Counted from the stretch's first letter, positions 1 to 6,724 are shown. The stretch: 8,257 bases of DNA from Psychroflexus sp. (GCA_007116535.1 SKIG01000253.1:1-8257), one strand, 5' to 3'. The notes: generated from the letters alone by a model not told the origin. Numbers and translations: made by a program.

Positions 1-52
1 AAGTATTTTTATTTCGTTTTTCAATAGCTATCTTCATTTTGAGGGAATATTT

Positions 53-83
53 TTAGTGCTATTAAATAAAAAGCCTATTTTTG
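53..83 (+). promoter_or_regulatory. Predicted Bacteroidota-type promoter of gpsA
   Basis: A perfect TAnnTTTG -7 box (TATTTTTG, 76-83) follows a TTAG -33-like element (53-56) after a 19-base spacer. Transcription would start near base 90, leaving a leader of about 18 bases before the ATG at 108. This placement argues against an in-frame TTG at 81 as the gpsA start, because that codon lies inside the -7 box. The -33 element departs from the usual TTTG/TTG. The call rests on motif matching only. Confidence 0.55.
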
Positions 84-107
84 TTGATACTGAATAAAAT
101 TCAAGTA

Positions 108-1115
108 ATGACTGAAAATACACCTACTTTTTCTGTTTTTGGCGGTGGCTCTTGGGCGACTGCTATTGTGAAAATGCTTTGTGAAAACCAAGAAAAAGTT
201 ACTTGGTATATGCGCAATGAAGAAGCCATTCATCACATAAAAACACAGCATCATAATCCAAATTACCTAAGTTCTATCGAATTTGACATCGATCAATTAG
301 ACCTTACAAGCGATATAAATTATGCGGTCAATCAAGGTGATTACTTGTTTTTTGTCATTCCCTCAGCTTTTTTGAGTAGCGAATTATCCTCATTGACCAC
401 TTCACTTGAGGGGAAAGTCATTTTTTCTGCCATCAAAGGTATTGTGCCAGAAAGCTACCTCATTGTTGGGGAGCATTTCAATGAAAAACTTGGCGTTCCT
501 TTTGAAAATATCGGGGTAATCACCGGACCTTGTCATGCTGAAGAAGTTGCTTTAGAACGACTATCCTACTTAACAATTGCTTGCGCTGAAGAAGCTCACG
601 CTAAGTATGTAGCAGAAAATTTAAGCAGCGAATACATCAAATGTAAAGTGACTGAAGATGTAATTGGTACTGAATATGCTGCTGTTTTAAAAAATATCTA
701 TGCTATTGCAGCAGGTATTGCGCATGGTCTTGGTTATGGCGATAATTTTCAAAGTGTGTTGATGAGTAATTCTATCCGAGAGATGAAACGCTTTATCAAA
801 AAACGCTACAAAATGAAGCGAAACATCAATGATTCTGCTTATTTAGGAGATTTATTGGTAACAGGTTATTCGACATTTTCCCGCAATCGTTTTTTTTGTA
901 ATATGATTGGAAAAGGCTATACCGTAAGAAGTGCTCAAATGGAAATGAATATGGTTGCTGAAGGTTATTATGCCGTAAAGAGCGCCTACATTATCAATGA
1001 ACAAAATGGCAAAAAGAAGGTAAAAACACCTATCATTAATGCAGTTCATAGAGTGTTGTACGAAAATAAAAACCCGCGTAAAGTCTTTGCTAAACTTGCT
1101 GAAAAACTAGATTAA
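108..1115 (+). CDS. gpsA: Glycerol-3-phosphate dehydrogenase [NAD(P)+]
   Basis: This cytosolic enzyme reduces dihydroxyacetone phosphate to sn-glycerol-3-phosphate, the backbone precursor of phospholipids. The 335-residue product has the usual family length. The N-terminal Rossmann nucleotide-binding loop is FGGGSWATA (residues 11-19). The active-site lysine sits in SAIKGI (K110). The conserved GPCHAEEVA block is at 140-148. The second catalytic lysine lies in AAVLKNIYA (K195). The C-terminal all-helical domain has SNSIREM (220-226) and GDLLVTGYSTFSRNR (247-261), in the form seen in Bacteroidota homologues. The ATG at 108 is chosen because the Rossmann strand begins about eight residues later and the predicted promoter overlaps the only upstream alternative, a TTG at 81. 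The gene appears monocistronic: it converges on a minus-strand small ORF. Family assignment is secure. Confidence 0.95.
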   Translation: MTENTPTFSVFGGGSWATAIVKMLCENQEKVTWYMRNEEAIHHIKTQHHNPNYLSSIEFDIDQLDLTSDINYAVNQGDYLFFVIPSAFLSSELSSLTTSLEGKVIFSAIKGIVPESYLIVGEHFNEKLGVPFENIGVITGPCHAEEVALERLSYLTIACAEEAHAKYVAENLSSEYIKCKVTEDVIGTEYAAVLKNIYAIAAGIAHGLGYGDNFQSVLMSNSIREMKRFIKKRYKMKRNINDSAYLGDLLVTGYSTFSRNRFFCNMIGKGYTVRSAQMEMNMVAEGYYAVKSAYIINEQNGKKKVKTPIINAVHRVLYENKNPRKVFAKLAEKLD

Positions 1116-1182
1116 GCGAATACTAATTTCCACTAAGTTTTGTAACTCAAGTTATCTATTTATTAACCTCACAACAAAGCAA

Positions 1183-1380
1183 CTATGAAAGTTCTTTATA
1201 AATCAGAACGATTCCACATAAAAACAAAATGAAAAAACCAATATAAATTTGAAATTGAGCTGACATCATTAAATAATCTGATTTTTTAATTTCTTTTGAC
1301 TTAAAAATTAAGCGATATAAAATATATCCAACACTTAAAAAAATAAAAAATAAGCCTATAATTAACTTTAAAACATCCAT
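1183..1380 (-). CDS. Hypothetical small two-helix membrane protein (65 aa)
   Basis: I do not recognise this protein. It would have two hydrophobic helices, residues about 4-26 and 43-62, joined by a lysine-rich loop (KSKEIKKSD) that the positive-inside rule would place in the cytoplasm. The organised hairpin topology, ATG start and TAG stop favour a real gene over a chance ORF, but there is no domain evidence. It converges on gpsA with a 67-base gap and diverges from the J-domain gene. No Shine-Dalgarno motif precedes the ATG, which is normal here. A TAnnTTTG match on the minus strand (TATTTTTG, 1451-1444) lies about 63 bases upstream without a good -33 partner. AT-rich DNA can produce hydrophobic spurious ORFs, so confidence is moderate. 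Confidence 0.5.
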   Translation of the reverse strand: MDVLKLIIGLFFIFLSVGYILYRLIFKSKEIKKSDYLMMSAQFQIYIGFFILFLCGIVLIYKELS

Positions 1381-1494
1381 TTATTATCAAAAGTTACTTA
1401 GTTTAAATATTACATTGTTTTGAAGAGAAAAATTCTTCCCTTTCAAAAATAGTGAAAAAACATAATCCACCTCCTTCATAAAAAAAGAAAAATC

Positions 1495-1528
1495 TTAGCC
1501 CTTATCCTATTCACAGACTTTATCTTTG
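1495..1528 (+). promoter_or_regulatory. Predicted promoter of the TerB/J-domain gene
   Basis: A perfect -7 box TATCTTTG (1521-1528) is preceded by TTAG (1495-1498) with a 22-base spacer. The start codon at 1545 is only 16 bases beyond the box, implying a leader of about 10 bases or less. That is compatible with translation that does not rely on a Shine-Dalgarno motif. Motif evidence only. Confidence 0.6.
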
Positions 1529-1544
1529 TGGCAATTATTGAATT

Positions 1545-2285
1545 ATGTTTAAATGGATAGGAGCCATTATTGGCTTTAGCTTTAGAGGATTTGTAGGAGC
1601 GGTTATTGGATTTGTGGTCGGTAGCTTGTTGGATACACTTTTCGGAGGAAACAATGCGCAACGAGCACAAAGAAGGTTCAAAGCAGAATTTCAAGGCAAT
1701 GTAAGTCCGGGCGATTTCGAATTAAATTTACTTAGTTTAGCCTCCATTGTCATCAAAGCAGACGGGAAAGTAAAGCAATCGGAGTTAGATTACGTACGAC
1801 AATACTTTGTGAAATCTTACGGAAAAGAGCGAGCAAATGCTACTTTTCGAACCTTCAATGAAGTCATCAAAAAAAGAGAGATTTCTGCACAACGAATTTG
1901 TGAATACATTCGACCTAGACTTAGCTATGAAGTGCGTTTGCAAGTGCTTCACTTTTTATTTGCTATAGCGAATTCCGATGGACACGTCTCGGACGCAGAA
2001 AAGAACACCTTACTTGAGATTGCCCGTTACCTTCAAATTTACCGAAAAGATTTTGAGAGTATTCAAGCAATGTTTGTAAAATCTGCAGACGATGCCTACA
2101 CTATTTTGGAAGTTGATAAAAATGCTTCTAATGACGAGATAAAGAAAGCCTACCGACAAATGGCGAAAAAATACCACCCTGACAAATTGCAACACATGGA
2201 TGAAGCCTACCAAAAAGGAGCTCAGGAAAAATTTACTAAAGTTCAAGAAGCTTACGAGCGTATTCAAAAAGAAAGAGAAATGTAG
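1545..2285 (+). CDS. DjlA-like membrane-anchored co-chaperone (TerB + J domain)
   Basis: The 246-residue product has the three-part plan of E. coli DjlA. A glycine-rich hydrophobic anchor occupies residues 1-34, with GxxxG-like spacing that could support helix dimerisation. A TerB-like helical domain spans about 57-175 and contains two acidic loops, [10 protein letters not shown] (71-80) and [10 protein letters not shown] (143-152). A C-terminal J domain spans about 183-246 with the obligatory HPD at 211-213. J domains stimulate the ATPase of DnaK/Hsp70, and the HPD is essential for this, so a membrane-side DnaK partner role is inferred. The acidic loops of TerB domains can bind divalent metal. 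No tellurite-resistance operon is present, so the TerB name should not be read as resistance. The gene stands alone behind its own promoter. The architecture is clear, but the client proteins are unknown. Confidence 0.88.
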   Translation: MFKWIGAIIGFSFRGFVGAVIGFVVGSLLDTLFGGNNAQRAQRRFKAEFQGNVSPGDFELNLLSLASIVIKADGKVKQSELDYVRQYFVKSYGKERANATFRTFNEVIKKREISAQRICEYIRPRLSYEVRLQVLHFLFAIANSDGHVSDAEKNTLLEIARYLQIYRKDFESIQAMFVKSADDAYTILEVDKNASNDEIKKAYRQMAKKYHPDKLQHMDEAYQKGAQEKFTKVQEAYERIQKEREM

Positions 2286-2433
2286 TTTTGTTTACATATC
2301 GACACAATTCTTAAAGCTTTTATAGATGTTTAGAATAACCTGTCTCTCAAAAGCATTCAGGTAGGCTCAATGAAATACTATAGTTGTTTCTTTTAAGAGT
2401 TTTTGAAACAGATAAAATGTAAAACTATATTGC

Positions 2434-2441
2434 TATCTTCG
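2434..2441 (+). promoter_or_regulatory. Possible -7 box for the chaN operon
   Basis: TATCTTCG differs from TAnnTTTG by one base and lies 34 bases before the chaN ATG, a sensible distance. No TTG/TTAG element sits at the usual spacing: the nearest TTG (2404-2406) is 27 bases away. It is the best candidate in the 190-base gap between the J-domain gene and chaN, which otherwise holds only weak imperfect inverted repeats. Confidence 0.35.
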
Positions 2442-2475
2442 CTGTCACGATGAATTATTTACAAAAATAAGTAGC

Positions 2476-3339
2476 ATGAAATACCTTTATTTTCTTTTAT
2501 CCTTTTTATTCTTGACCAACTTTTCCTATGGTAAAAAAAAAGACGCCTATCAACTTTACAACGCAAAAGCTAAAAAAGTGTCTTTCAAAAAGGCCTTCAA
2601 AAAGATGCAGAAAAGCGACATTATTTTGTTTGGAGAATTTCATAATAATCCCATCGCTCATTGGCTTCAATATGAAGTAACAAAAGAACTCAATGAAGCA
2701 GGAATTCCGCTTGTGATTGGTGCAGAAATGTTCGAGAGAGACAATCAGGAAAGCCTTCAACAGTTCATGAATGGTGAAATTACCGATGAAGAATTTAGAG
2801 AAAAAGTCCGTTTATGGAGTAACTACACAACCGATTACGAACCGCTATTGTTGTATGCGAAATCTCAAAATATTCCTTATGTAGCAACTAACATTCCACG
2901 AAGGTATGCAAGCAAAGTCTTTAAAGAAGGTGGTTTTGAAGCTTTGGAAAAACTAACTGATGAAGAAAAATTATGGATTGCACCTTTGCCTGTTCCTTTT
3001 GATATTGAATTGCCTACCTACAAAAACATGCTTCAAATGATGGGCGGTGAACATGCTAATCCCGACATTGTCAAAGCACAGGCTATCAAAGATGCTACTA
3101 TGGCGCATTTTATATTGAAGCACCTAAAAGAATCAGGAATTTTCCTTCATCTGAACGGCTCGTACCATTCCAACTTTTACGAGGGAATTTATTGGTATTT
3201 AGAAACCTACGGAAACACACATAGTATATTTACCATTGCCACTGTTGAACAAGAAGACATAAGTAGCCTTGAAGATGAATACAAAGGAATAGCCGACTTG
3301 ATTATTTGCATTCCTGCTACAATGACAAAAACTTACTAA
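2476..3339 (+). CDS. ChaN-family exported protein (haem-binding uptake type)
   Basis: This belongs to the ChaN/DUF399 family; Campylobacter ChaN is an iron-regulated lipoprotein that binds haem. The 287-residue product starts with a Sec signal peptide (basic K2, hydrophobic 4-16, likely cleavage after FSYG at 19). There is no lipobox cysteine, so a soluble periplasmic protein is expected rather than a lipoprotein. Family motifs appear in order: ILFGEFHNNP (50-59), GAEMFER (82-88), NIPRRY (139-144), the KAQAIKDATMA helix (200-210) and LNGSYHS (226-232). The conserved Glu, His and Tyr residues are plausible ligands, but the actual haem or metal ligand cannot be assigned from sequence. It leads a tight unit with the nitrilase gene 3 bases downstream. 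Haem or iron handling is family-based inference. Confidence 0.85.
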   Translation: MKYLYFLLSFLFLTNFSYGKKKDAYQLYNAKAKKVSFKKAFKKMQKSDIILFGEFHNNPIAHWLQYEVTKELNEAGIPLVIGAEMFERDNQESLQQFMNGEITDEEFREKVRLWSNYTTDYEPLLLYAKSQNIPYVATNIPRRYASKVFKEGGFEALEKLTDEEKLWIAPLPVPFDIELPTYKNMLQMMGGEHANPDIVKAQAIKDATMAHFILKHLKESGIFLHLNGSYHSNFYEGIYWYLETYGNTHSIFTIATVEQEDISSLEDEYKGIADLIICIPATMTKTY

Positions 3340-3342
3340 GTT

Positions 3343-4131
3343 ATGCCAAACGAAAAATTACAGGTTTCCTTTATTCAGTCTAACTTGGTTTGGGAGAATC
3401 CTGAGGCTAATCTGAGACTTTTTAGTGAAAAAATTGATGCCATAAAACAAGAGGTTGACTTAATCGTACTTCCTGAAATGTTTACTACCGGTTTTACAAT
3501 GCATACTTCTTGTGTAACTCCTGAGCTTCAAGAAATGAGTTTGGAATGGATGAAGACTACCGCAAAAAAGAAGAATGCAAGGGTAATGGGAAGTGTAATT
3601 CATCATGAAAATGAAGCTGTTTTCAATCGTTTATGGGTGGTGAGTCCTGATGGAAATCAATCTTTTTACGACAAAAAACACTTGTTTACACTTGCCAAAG
3701 AACACGAACATTTTTCAGCAGGAAAACAAAAACTACTTGTTGAAATAAAAGGTTGGAAAATAAGTCCACTCATATGCTACGATCTGCGTTTTCCTGTTTG
3801 GGCGAGAAATGTAGAAGACTATGATTTACTATTATATGTAGCCAATTGGCCTGAAATACGTGTCAATGCTTGGGACGCCTTACTAAAAGCACGCGCCATA
3901 GAAAACATGGCTTATTGTTTGGGAGTCAATCGCTCAGGAGAAGACGGCAAAGGCTTTGCTTATTCGGGACATTCCGCCATGTATGATATGCTCGGAAACC
4001 AAATTAGTACACAAGATAATAAGTCGAATGAGTTTGTTGAAGTAGTCGAATTGGACTACAATGAGCTTCAAAAAACACGAGAAAAATTAGGCTTTTTGAA
4101 GGATAAAGATAGTTTTTCTTTAGATATCTAA
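3343..4131 (+). CDS. Nitrilase-superfamily amidase, YafV/omega-amidase type
   Basis: This is a cytosolic C-N hydrolase of 262 residues, typical for the superfamily. The Glu-Lys-Cys catalytic triad is intact: E45 in LPEMFTTGF, K111 in FYDKKHLF and C145 in LICYDLRFP. The LPEMFTTGF and ICYDLRFP signatures resemble E. coli YafV and eukaryotic omega-amidase (Nit2). These deaminate 2-oxoglutaramate and 2-oxosuccinamate, by-products of glutamine and asparagine transaminases, so a metabolite-repair role is inferred. A related carbon-nitrogen hydrolase specificity cannot be excluded. The ATG lies 3 bases after the chaN stop, so the two are almost certainly co-transcribed. Its stop is followed after 21 bases by the RluA-type gene in the same reading frame. 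Confidence 0.9.
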   Translation: MPNEKLQVSFIQSNLVWENPEANLRLFSEKIDAIKQEVDLIVLPEMFTTGFTMHTSCVTPELQEMSLEWMKTTAKKKNARVMGSVIHHENEAVFNRLWVVSPDGNQSFYDKKHLFTLAKEHEHFSAGKQKLLVEIKGWKISPLICYDLRFPVWARNVEDYDLLLYVANWPEIRVNAWDALLKARAIENMAYCLGVNRSGEDGKGFAYSGHSAMYDMLGNQISTQDNKSNEFVEVVELDYNELQKTREKLGFLKDKDSFSLDI

Positions 4132-4152
4132 GCAAGAACAAGAGAAGTAGAT

Positions 4153-5811
4153 TTGGATAAGTTACATTTTTTTAGCGAAGATATTTCAGGAATTGAAAAA
4201 CCCCAAAAGTTCAATTTTCCATTTTATTATACCCCACATCCACTTAGTGTGAAAGCTGCTAATCAAGTTCAAAAGTACTTAGAAACACAAACTGATTTTA
4301 GCCACGAATTTGGTTTGTCTAAAGAAAAAACAAAACAAGCTATCGGAAAAATGTTTGGTGTTTTAGTGGTGGAAACTTCAACAGGAGAATTGGGGTATTT
4401 AGCTGCGTTTTCAGGAAAATTAGCCAACGCAAATAGGCATGATTATTTTGTTCCTCCTGTATTTGATTTGCTTTCAACCAATAGCTTTTTTTTGGAAGAA
4501 GAAAAAGAATTGAATGCCTTAAATCGTGACTTAGAAAACTTGCTTCAAGAAGGAGAATACCTTCAACTTATAGAAAAAATGAAAGCAACTGACATAGAAG
4601 CTTCCCAAGATATCGAAAGGCAGAAAAAAAGAATCAAAGAAGCCAAAATTGAAAGAGATTTCAAAAGAAAAGAGAGTTCTTCTCTATCTGAAAATGAAAA
4701 AAATCAATTAGAAGAAGCACTTCGAGAGGAAAGCAAAAAAGAAAGCATCCTATTGAAGAAAATGAATAAGTATTGGCGGTATAAAAAAGAAGAAGTCCAC
4801 AAAGAACTAGCCGTTTTTTCTGATAAAATAAATCAAATCAAGCAACAGCGAAGCGAACAATCTGCTCAGTTACAGCAAAAAATATTTGATCATTATACGT
4901 TTTTAAATGCTCGAAAGGAAAACAAAAGTTTACTACGAATTTTTGGGGAGAATCCACCGGCAGGAGCGGGAGAATGTGCAGCCCCAAAGTTGCTTCAGTA
5001 CGCCTATGAGAATCAACTTACTCCTCTCTGTTTAGCCGAATTTTGGTGGGGAGCTTCGCCACCTTCCGAAGTTCGAAAACACAAAAATTTCTACCCATCT
5101 TGCCGAAGTAAATGCGAACCTATTTTAGGTCATATGTTGCAAGGCTTGGAGGCGGAAGACAATCCCTTGGAAGACAATCCCGCAAAGAATAAGGAAATTG
5201 AACTAGTTTACGAAGATGAGGATATTGCCGTTATTTTCAAGCCTGTTGAATTTCTTTCAGTGCCAGGGAAGCAAATCAAAGATTCGGTATTTTCTCGTGT
5301 ACAAAAACTTTTCCCAGAAGCCACAGGGCCTTTAGTGGTACATCGCTTAGACATGTCAACCTCAGGTTTGATGCTCATTGCCAAAAATGAAGCTGCTTAT
5401 GTGGGCTTACAAGCTCAATTTATTCAGCGTAAGGTGTATAAGCGCTATGAAGCACTTTTGGAGGGAAAAATCAAGAATGAAAAAGGAAAAATTGAACTAC
5501 CTCTCCGTGTAGATTTAGATAATAGACCTCATCAGTTAGTTTGCTACGAGCACGGGAGGCCTGCCGTAACTCATTGGGAAAAAATAGGCGAAGAGGGGAA
5601 TGTAACACGCGTGTATTTCTATCCAATCACAGGAAGAACGCACCAACTTCGGGTGCATGCTGCACATCATTTAGGATTAAATACTCCCATTGTCGGAGAC
5701 GATTTGTACGGAAAAGCAAGCAAAAGACTTTGCCTGCACGCAGGCTTATTGAAGTTTATCCATCCAAAGACAAAGAAAGAAATGAGTATCTCTAAAGAAG
5801 CGGAGTTTTAG
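4153..5811 (+). CDS. Long RluA-family pseudouridine synthase with N-terminal extension
   Basis: This enzyme isomerises uridine to pseudouridine in rRNA or tRNA. The 552-residue product is more than twice the length of E. coli RluA (219). The catalytic domain fills about 349-545: VYEDEDIAVIFKP (352-364), HRLDMSTSG (397-405) with catalytic D400, GRTHQLRVH (494-502) and LCLHAGLL (526-533). The closest match is to the RluA branch (23S U746 and tRNA U32 in E. coli), but the target here is not certain. The N-terminal part has a conserved FPFYYTPHPLS block (22-32), a charged coiled coil (about 112-245), and a Cys/Trp segment with GECAAPKLL (273-281), FWWG (297-300) and FYPSCRSKC (313-321). TTG at 4153 is chosen because an in-frame stop lies at 4129-4131 and the first in-frame ATG (residue 67) would remove the conserved block. 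It is probably the last gene of the chaN operon. Confidence 0.9.
   Translation: MDKLHFFSEDISGIEKPQKFNFPFYYTPHPLSVKAANQVQKYLETQTDFSHEFGLSKEKTKQAIGKMFGVLVVETSTGELGYLAAFSGKLANANRHDYFVPPVFDLLSTNSFFLEEEKELNALNRDLENLLQEGEYLQLIEKMKATDIEASQDIERQKKRIKEAKIERDFKRKESSSLSENEKNQLEEALREESKKESILLKKMNKYWRYKKEEVHKELAVFSDKINQIKQQRSEQSAQLQQKIFDHYTFLNARKENKSLLRIFGENPPAGAGECAAPKLLQYAYENQLTPLCLAEFWWGASPPSEVRKHKNFYPSCRSKCEPILGHMLQGLEAEDNPLEDNPAKNKEIELVYEDEDIAVIFKPVEFLSVPGKQIKDSVFSRVQKLFPEATGPLVVHRLDMSTSGLMLIAKNEAAYVGLQAQFIQRKVYKRYEALLEGKIKNEKGKIELPLRVDLDNRPHQLVCYEHGRPAVTHWEKIGEEGNVTRVYFYPITGRTHQLRVHAAHHLGLNTPIVGDDLYGKASKRLCLHAGLLKFIHPKTKKEMSISKEAEF
5154..5181 (+). repeat. Short in-frame tandem duplication inside the RluA-type gene
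   Basis: GGAAGACAATCCC occurs at 5154-5166 and again at 5169-5181, a 15-base period that yields EDNPL-EDNPA in the protein (residues 335-344). It lies in the linker between the Cys/Trp segment and the catalytic domain and keeps the frame. A recent slippage event is the simplest explanation. Confidence 0.85.
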
Positions 5812-5865
5812 TTATGCAAATCAATAATATGATGTTGGATATGAGCATAATCGCTTATCAAAACT

Positions 5866-5896
5866 TTAGACGAATCAATATAATAATTTACTTTTG
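5866..5896 (+). promoter_or_regulatory. Predicted promoter of the DUF2752 gene
   Basis: A perfect TAnnTTTG box (TACTTTTG, 5889-5896) follows TTAG (5866-5869) with a 19-base spacer, the same geometry as the gpsA promoter. Transcription would begin near 5903, about 29 bases before the ATG at 5932. This separates the DUF2752 gene from the chaN-nitrilase-rluA unit. Confidence 0.55.
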
Positions 5897-5931
5897 AGGT
5901 GTGTTTAAAAAGCTATGAATGAAACTTGATT

Positions 5932-6342
5932 ATGAAGGCACTCTCACGCAAAGCTAAGCAAGTAATTTTTTTGTTATCTCTTCCTGTGATAGGATTTGGA
6001 CTTTGGTTGTACTACAAATTCAATCCATTAGAACATGCTATTTTTCCGCCTTGTCCATTTCATTATTCGACAGGCTACCATTGCCCGGGTTGCGGTACTC
6101 AACGTGCTTTTCATGCGTTGTTACACGGACATTTTTTAGAAGCCATTCGCTACAATTTATTGCTCATTCTTGCTTTTTTAGTATTGCTTTACAAAGTTTA
6201 CTTGGTGTTTTTCAACAAAAGAGAATCTTCTTCTAATTTACTTTACAAAAATTCCACCCCGTGGATAATCTTGTTTTTAGTAGTTGGCTTTTGGATTCTT
6301 AGAAATATTCCTGTAGAACCTTTTGTTTGGCTTGCTCCATAA
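5932..6342 (+). CDS. DUF2752 small membrane protein
   Basis: This 136-residue protein has the DUF2752 signature: CPF (41-43), then TGYHCPGCGTQRAFHALLHG (47-66), followed by a helix starting near AIRYN (71-75). Predicted membrane helices are about 11-28, 74-94 and 111-124. The closely spaced cysteines (C41, C51, C54) and the CPGCG turn are the family hallmark. Their role, disulphide, metal or structural, is not established to my knowledge. The ATG at 5932 is chosen over a TTG two codons upstream. Two out-of-frame ATGs at 5915 and 5919 in the leader open ORFs of only 4 and 12 codons. The gene has its own predicted promoter and is followed five bases after its stop by a strong palindrome, so it is probably monocistronic. 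The function is unknown. Confidence 0.85.
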   Translation: MKALSRKAKQVIFLLSLPVIGFGLWLYYKFNPLEHAIFPPCPFHYSTGYHCPGCGTQRAFHALLHGHFLEAIRYNLLLILAFLVLLYKVYLVFFNKRESSSNLLYKNSTPWIILFLVVGFWILRNIPVEPFVWLAP

Positions 6343-6346
6343 TTAA

Positions 6347-6377
6347 CCTTTGCCAAAGTTTGGAACTTTGGCAAAGG
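6347..6377 (+). terminator. Perfect 14-bp hairpin after the DUF2752 gene, probable terminator
   Basis: CCTTTGCCAAAGTT (6347-6360) and AACTTTGGCAAAGG (6364-6377) are exact reverse complements separated by TGG, forming a 14-bp stem with a 3-base loop. It begins five bases after the stop codon, as expected of a terminator. The downstream flank (AGTAAGCTTTACTT) lacks a continuous T tract, so an intrinsic terminator is not certain. It could instead protect the mRNA 3' end or be a copy of a dispersed palindromic repeat. Confidence 0.6.
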
Positions 6378-6417
6378 AGTAAGCTTTACTTAAACAAAGG
6401 TGCGGTCTAATGAATAA

Positions 6418-6453
6418 TTCGGGTCAACCCCGAAGGGATGATATTATTATAAA
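6418..6453 (+). repeat. REP-like intergenic element, copy A
   Basis: The core at 6425-6453 (CCCCGAAGGGATGATATTAT followed by an AT-rich end) matches the element at 6776-6804 at 25 of 29 positions. It contains a CCC-GAA-GGG mini-hairpin. Its upstream flank can also pair, TTCGGG (6418-6423) with CCCGAA (6429-6434) around a five-base loop. GC-rich islands of this CCCGAAGGG type in AT-rich intergenic DNA are familiar to me from other Bacteroidota genomes. No function is assigned. Confidence 0.65.
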
Positions 6454-6468
6454 GATGGTCGACTAAAT

Positions 6469-6500
6469 GGGCTAAAACCCTGAAAGGGAGGCGTAATTAT
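6469..6500 (+). repeat. Degenerate REP-like hairpin, copy B
   Basis: CCCT-GAA-AGGG (6478-6488) forms a 4-bp stem around the same GAA loop as the other copies and is followed by an AT-rich GTAATTAT end. An upstream GGG (6469-6471) could pair with the CCC instead. It lies 25 bases downstream of copy A and looks like a diverged or second-type copy of the same element. The similarity is too short to be certain. Confidence 0.4.
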
Positions 6501-6586
6501 CCGTTAAGAGTAGGAGATTAATGCTTTTCAGAGTCTAAATAAAGCTATTTACGTGCCAAAAGAATTTCTAACAAGCAATGTTTTTA

Positions 6587-6650
6587 TTTTCATTATACCT
6601 TAAACTTCTTGTCAAGAATAAATAAGTTTTCATTATACTTAAAACTTTTT
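6587..6650 (+). repeat. Imperfect direct repeat with 40-base period
   Basis: TTTTCATTATAC occurs at 6587-6598 and 6627-6638, and the similarity continues through TTAAACTT versus TAAAACTT, about 21 of 25 positions. The region is AT-rich, so partial similarity is cheap, but the exact 12-base core and even spacing make a duplicated segment plausible. No ORF crosses it. Confidence 0.5.
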
Positions 6651-6724
6651 TCGATATTTTTTGTTCAACAGAAAAAATAAGGGGTTCCCTGAAATTTGGC
6701 TAAACAATTCCGAAATTTTTTTAT

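Noticed and set aside
1..37. Minus-strand reading frame from ATG at 37-35 running off the left edge (MKIAIEKRNKNT)
   Set aside because: Only 12 codons are visible, with no promoter match and no recognisable family; it could be a divergent gene start but cannot be supported.
81..107. Upstream in-frame TTG at 81 as the gpsA start
   Set aside because: It lies inside the predicted -7 box and adds nine residues before the conserved Rossmann start; ATG at 108 fits the family better.
1143..1154. TAACT-CA-AGTTA hairpin after gpsA as a bidirectional terminator
   Set aside because: The stem is only five AT-rich pairs with a two-base loop and no adjacent T tract; too weak to annotate.
1467..1476. CCACCTCCTT on the + strand resembling the 3' end of 16S rRNA
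   Set aside because: The match is ten bases only, with no flanking 16S sequence; it is better read as a Shine-Dalgarno-like motif on the minus strand.
1545..2285. Tellurite resistance function suggested by the TerB-like domain
   Set aside because: TerB domains occur in many proteins; the anchor-TerB-J layout matches DjlA and no other ter genes are nearby.
2344..2410. Imperfect inverted repeats (CTCTCAAAAG/CTTTTAAGAG and TGTTTC/GAAACA) before chaN
   Set aside because: Mismatch, long loops (36 and 14 bases) and AT-rich context make these likely chance; they do not form a convincing terminator or riboswitch.
5541..5795. Second + frame of 84 codons inside the RluA-type gene
   Set aside because: It overlaps the conserved catalytic domain in another frame and has no protein-like features.
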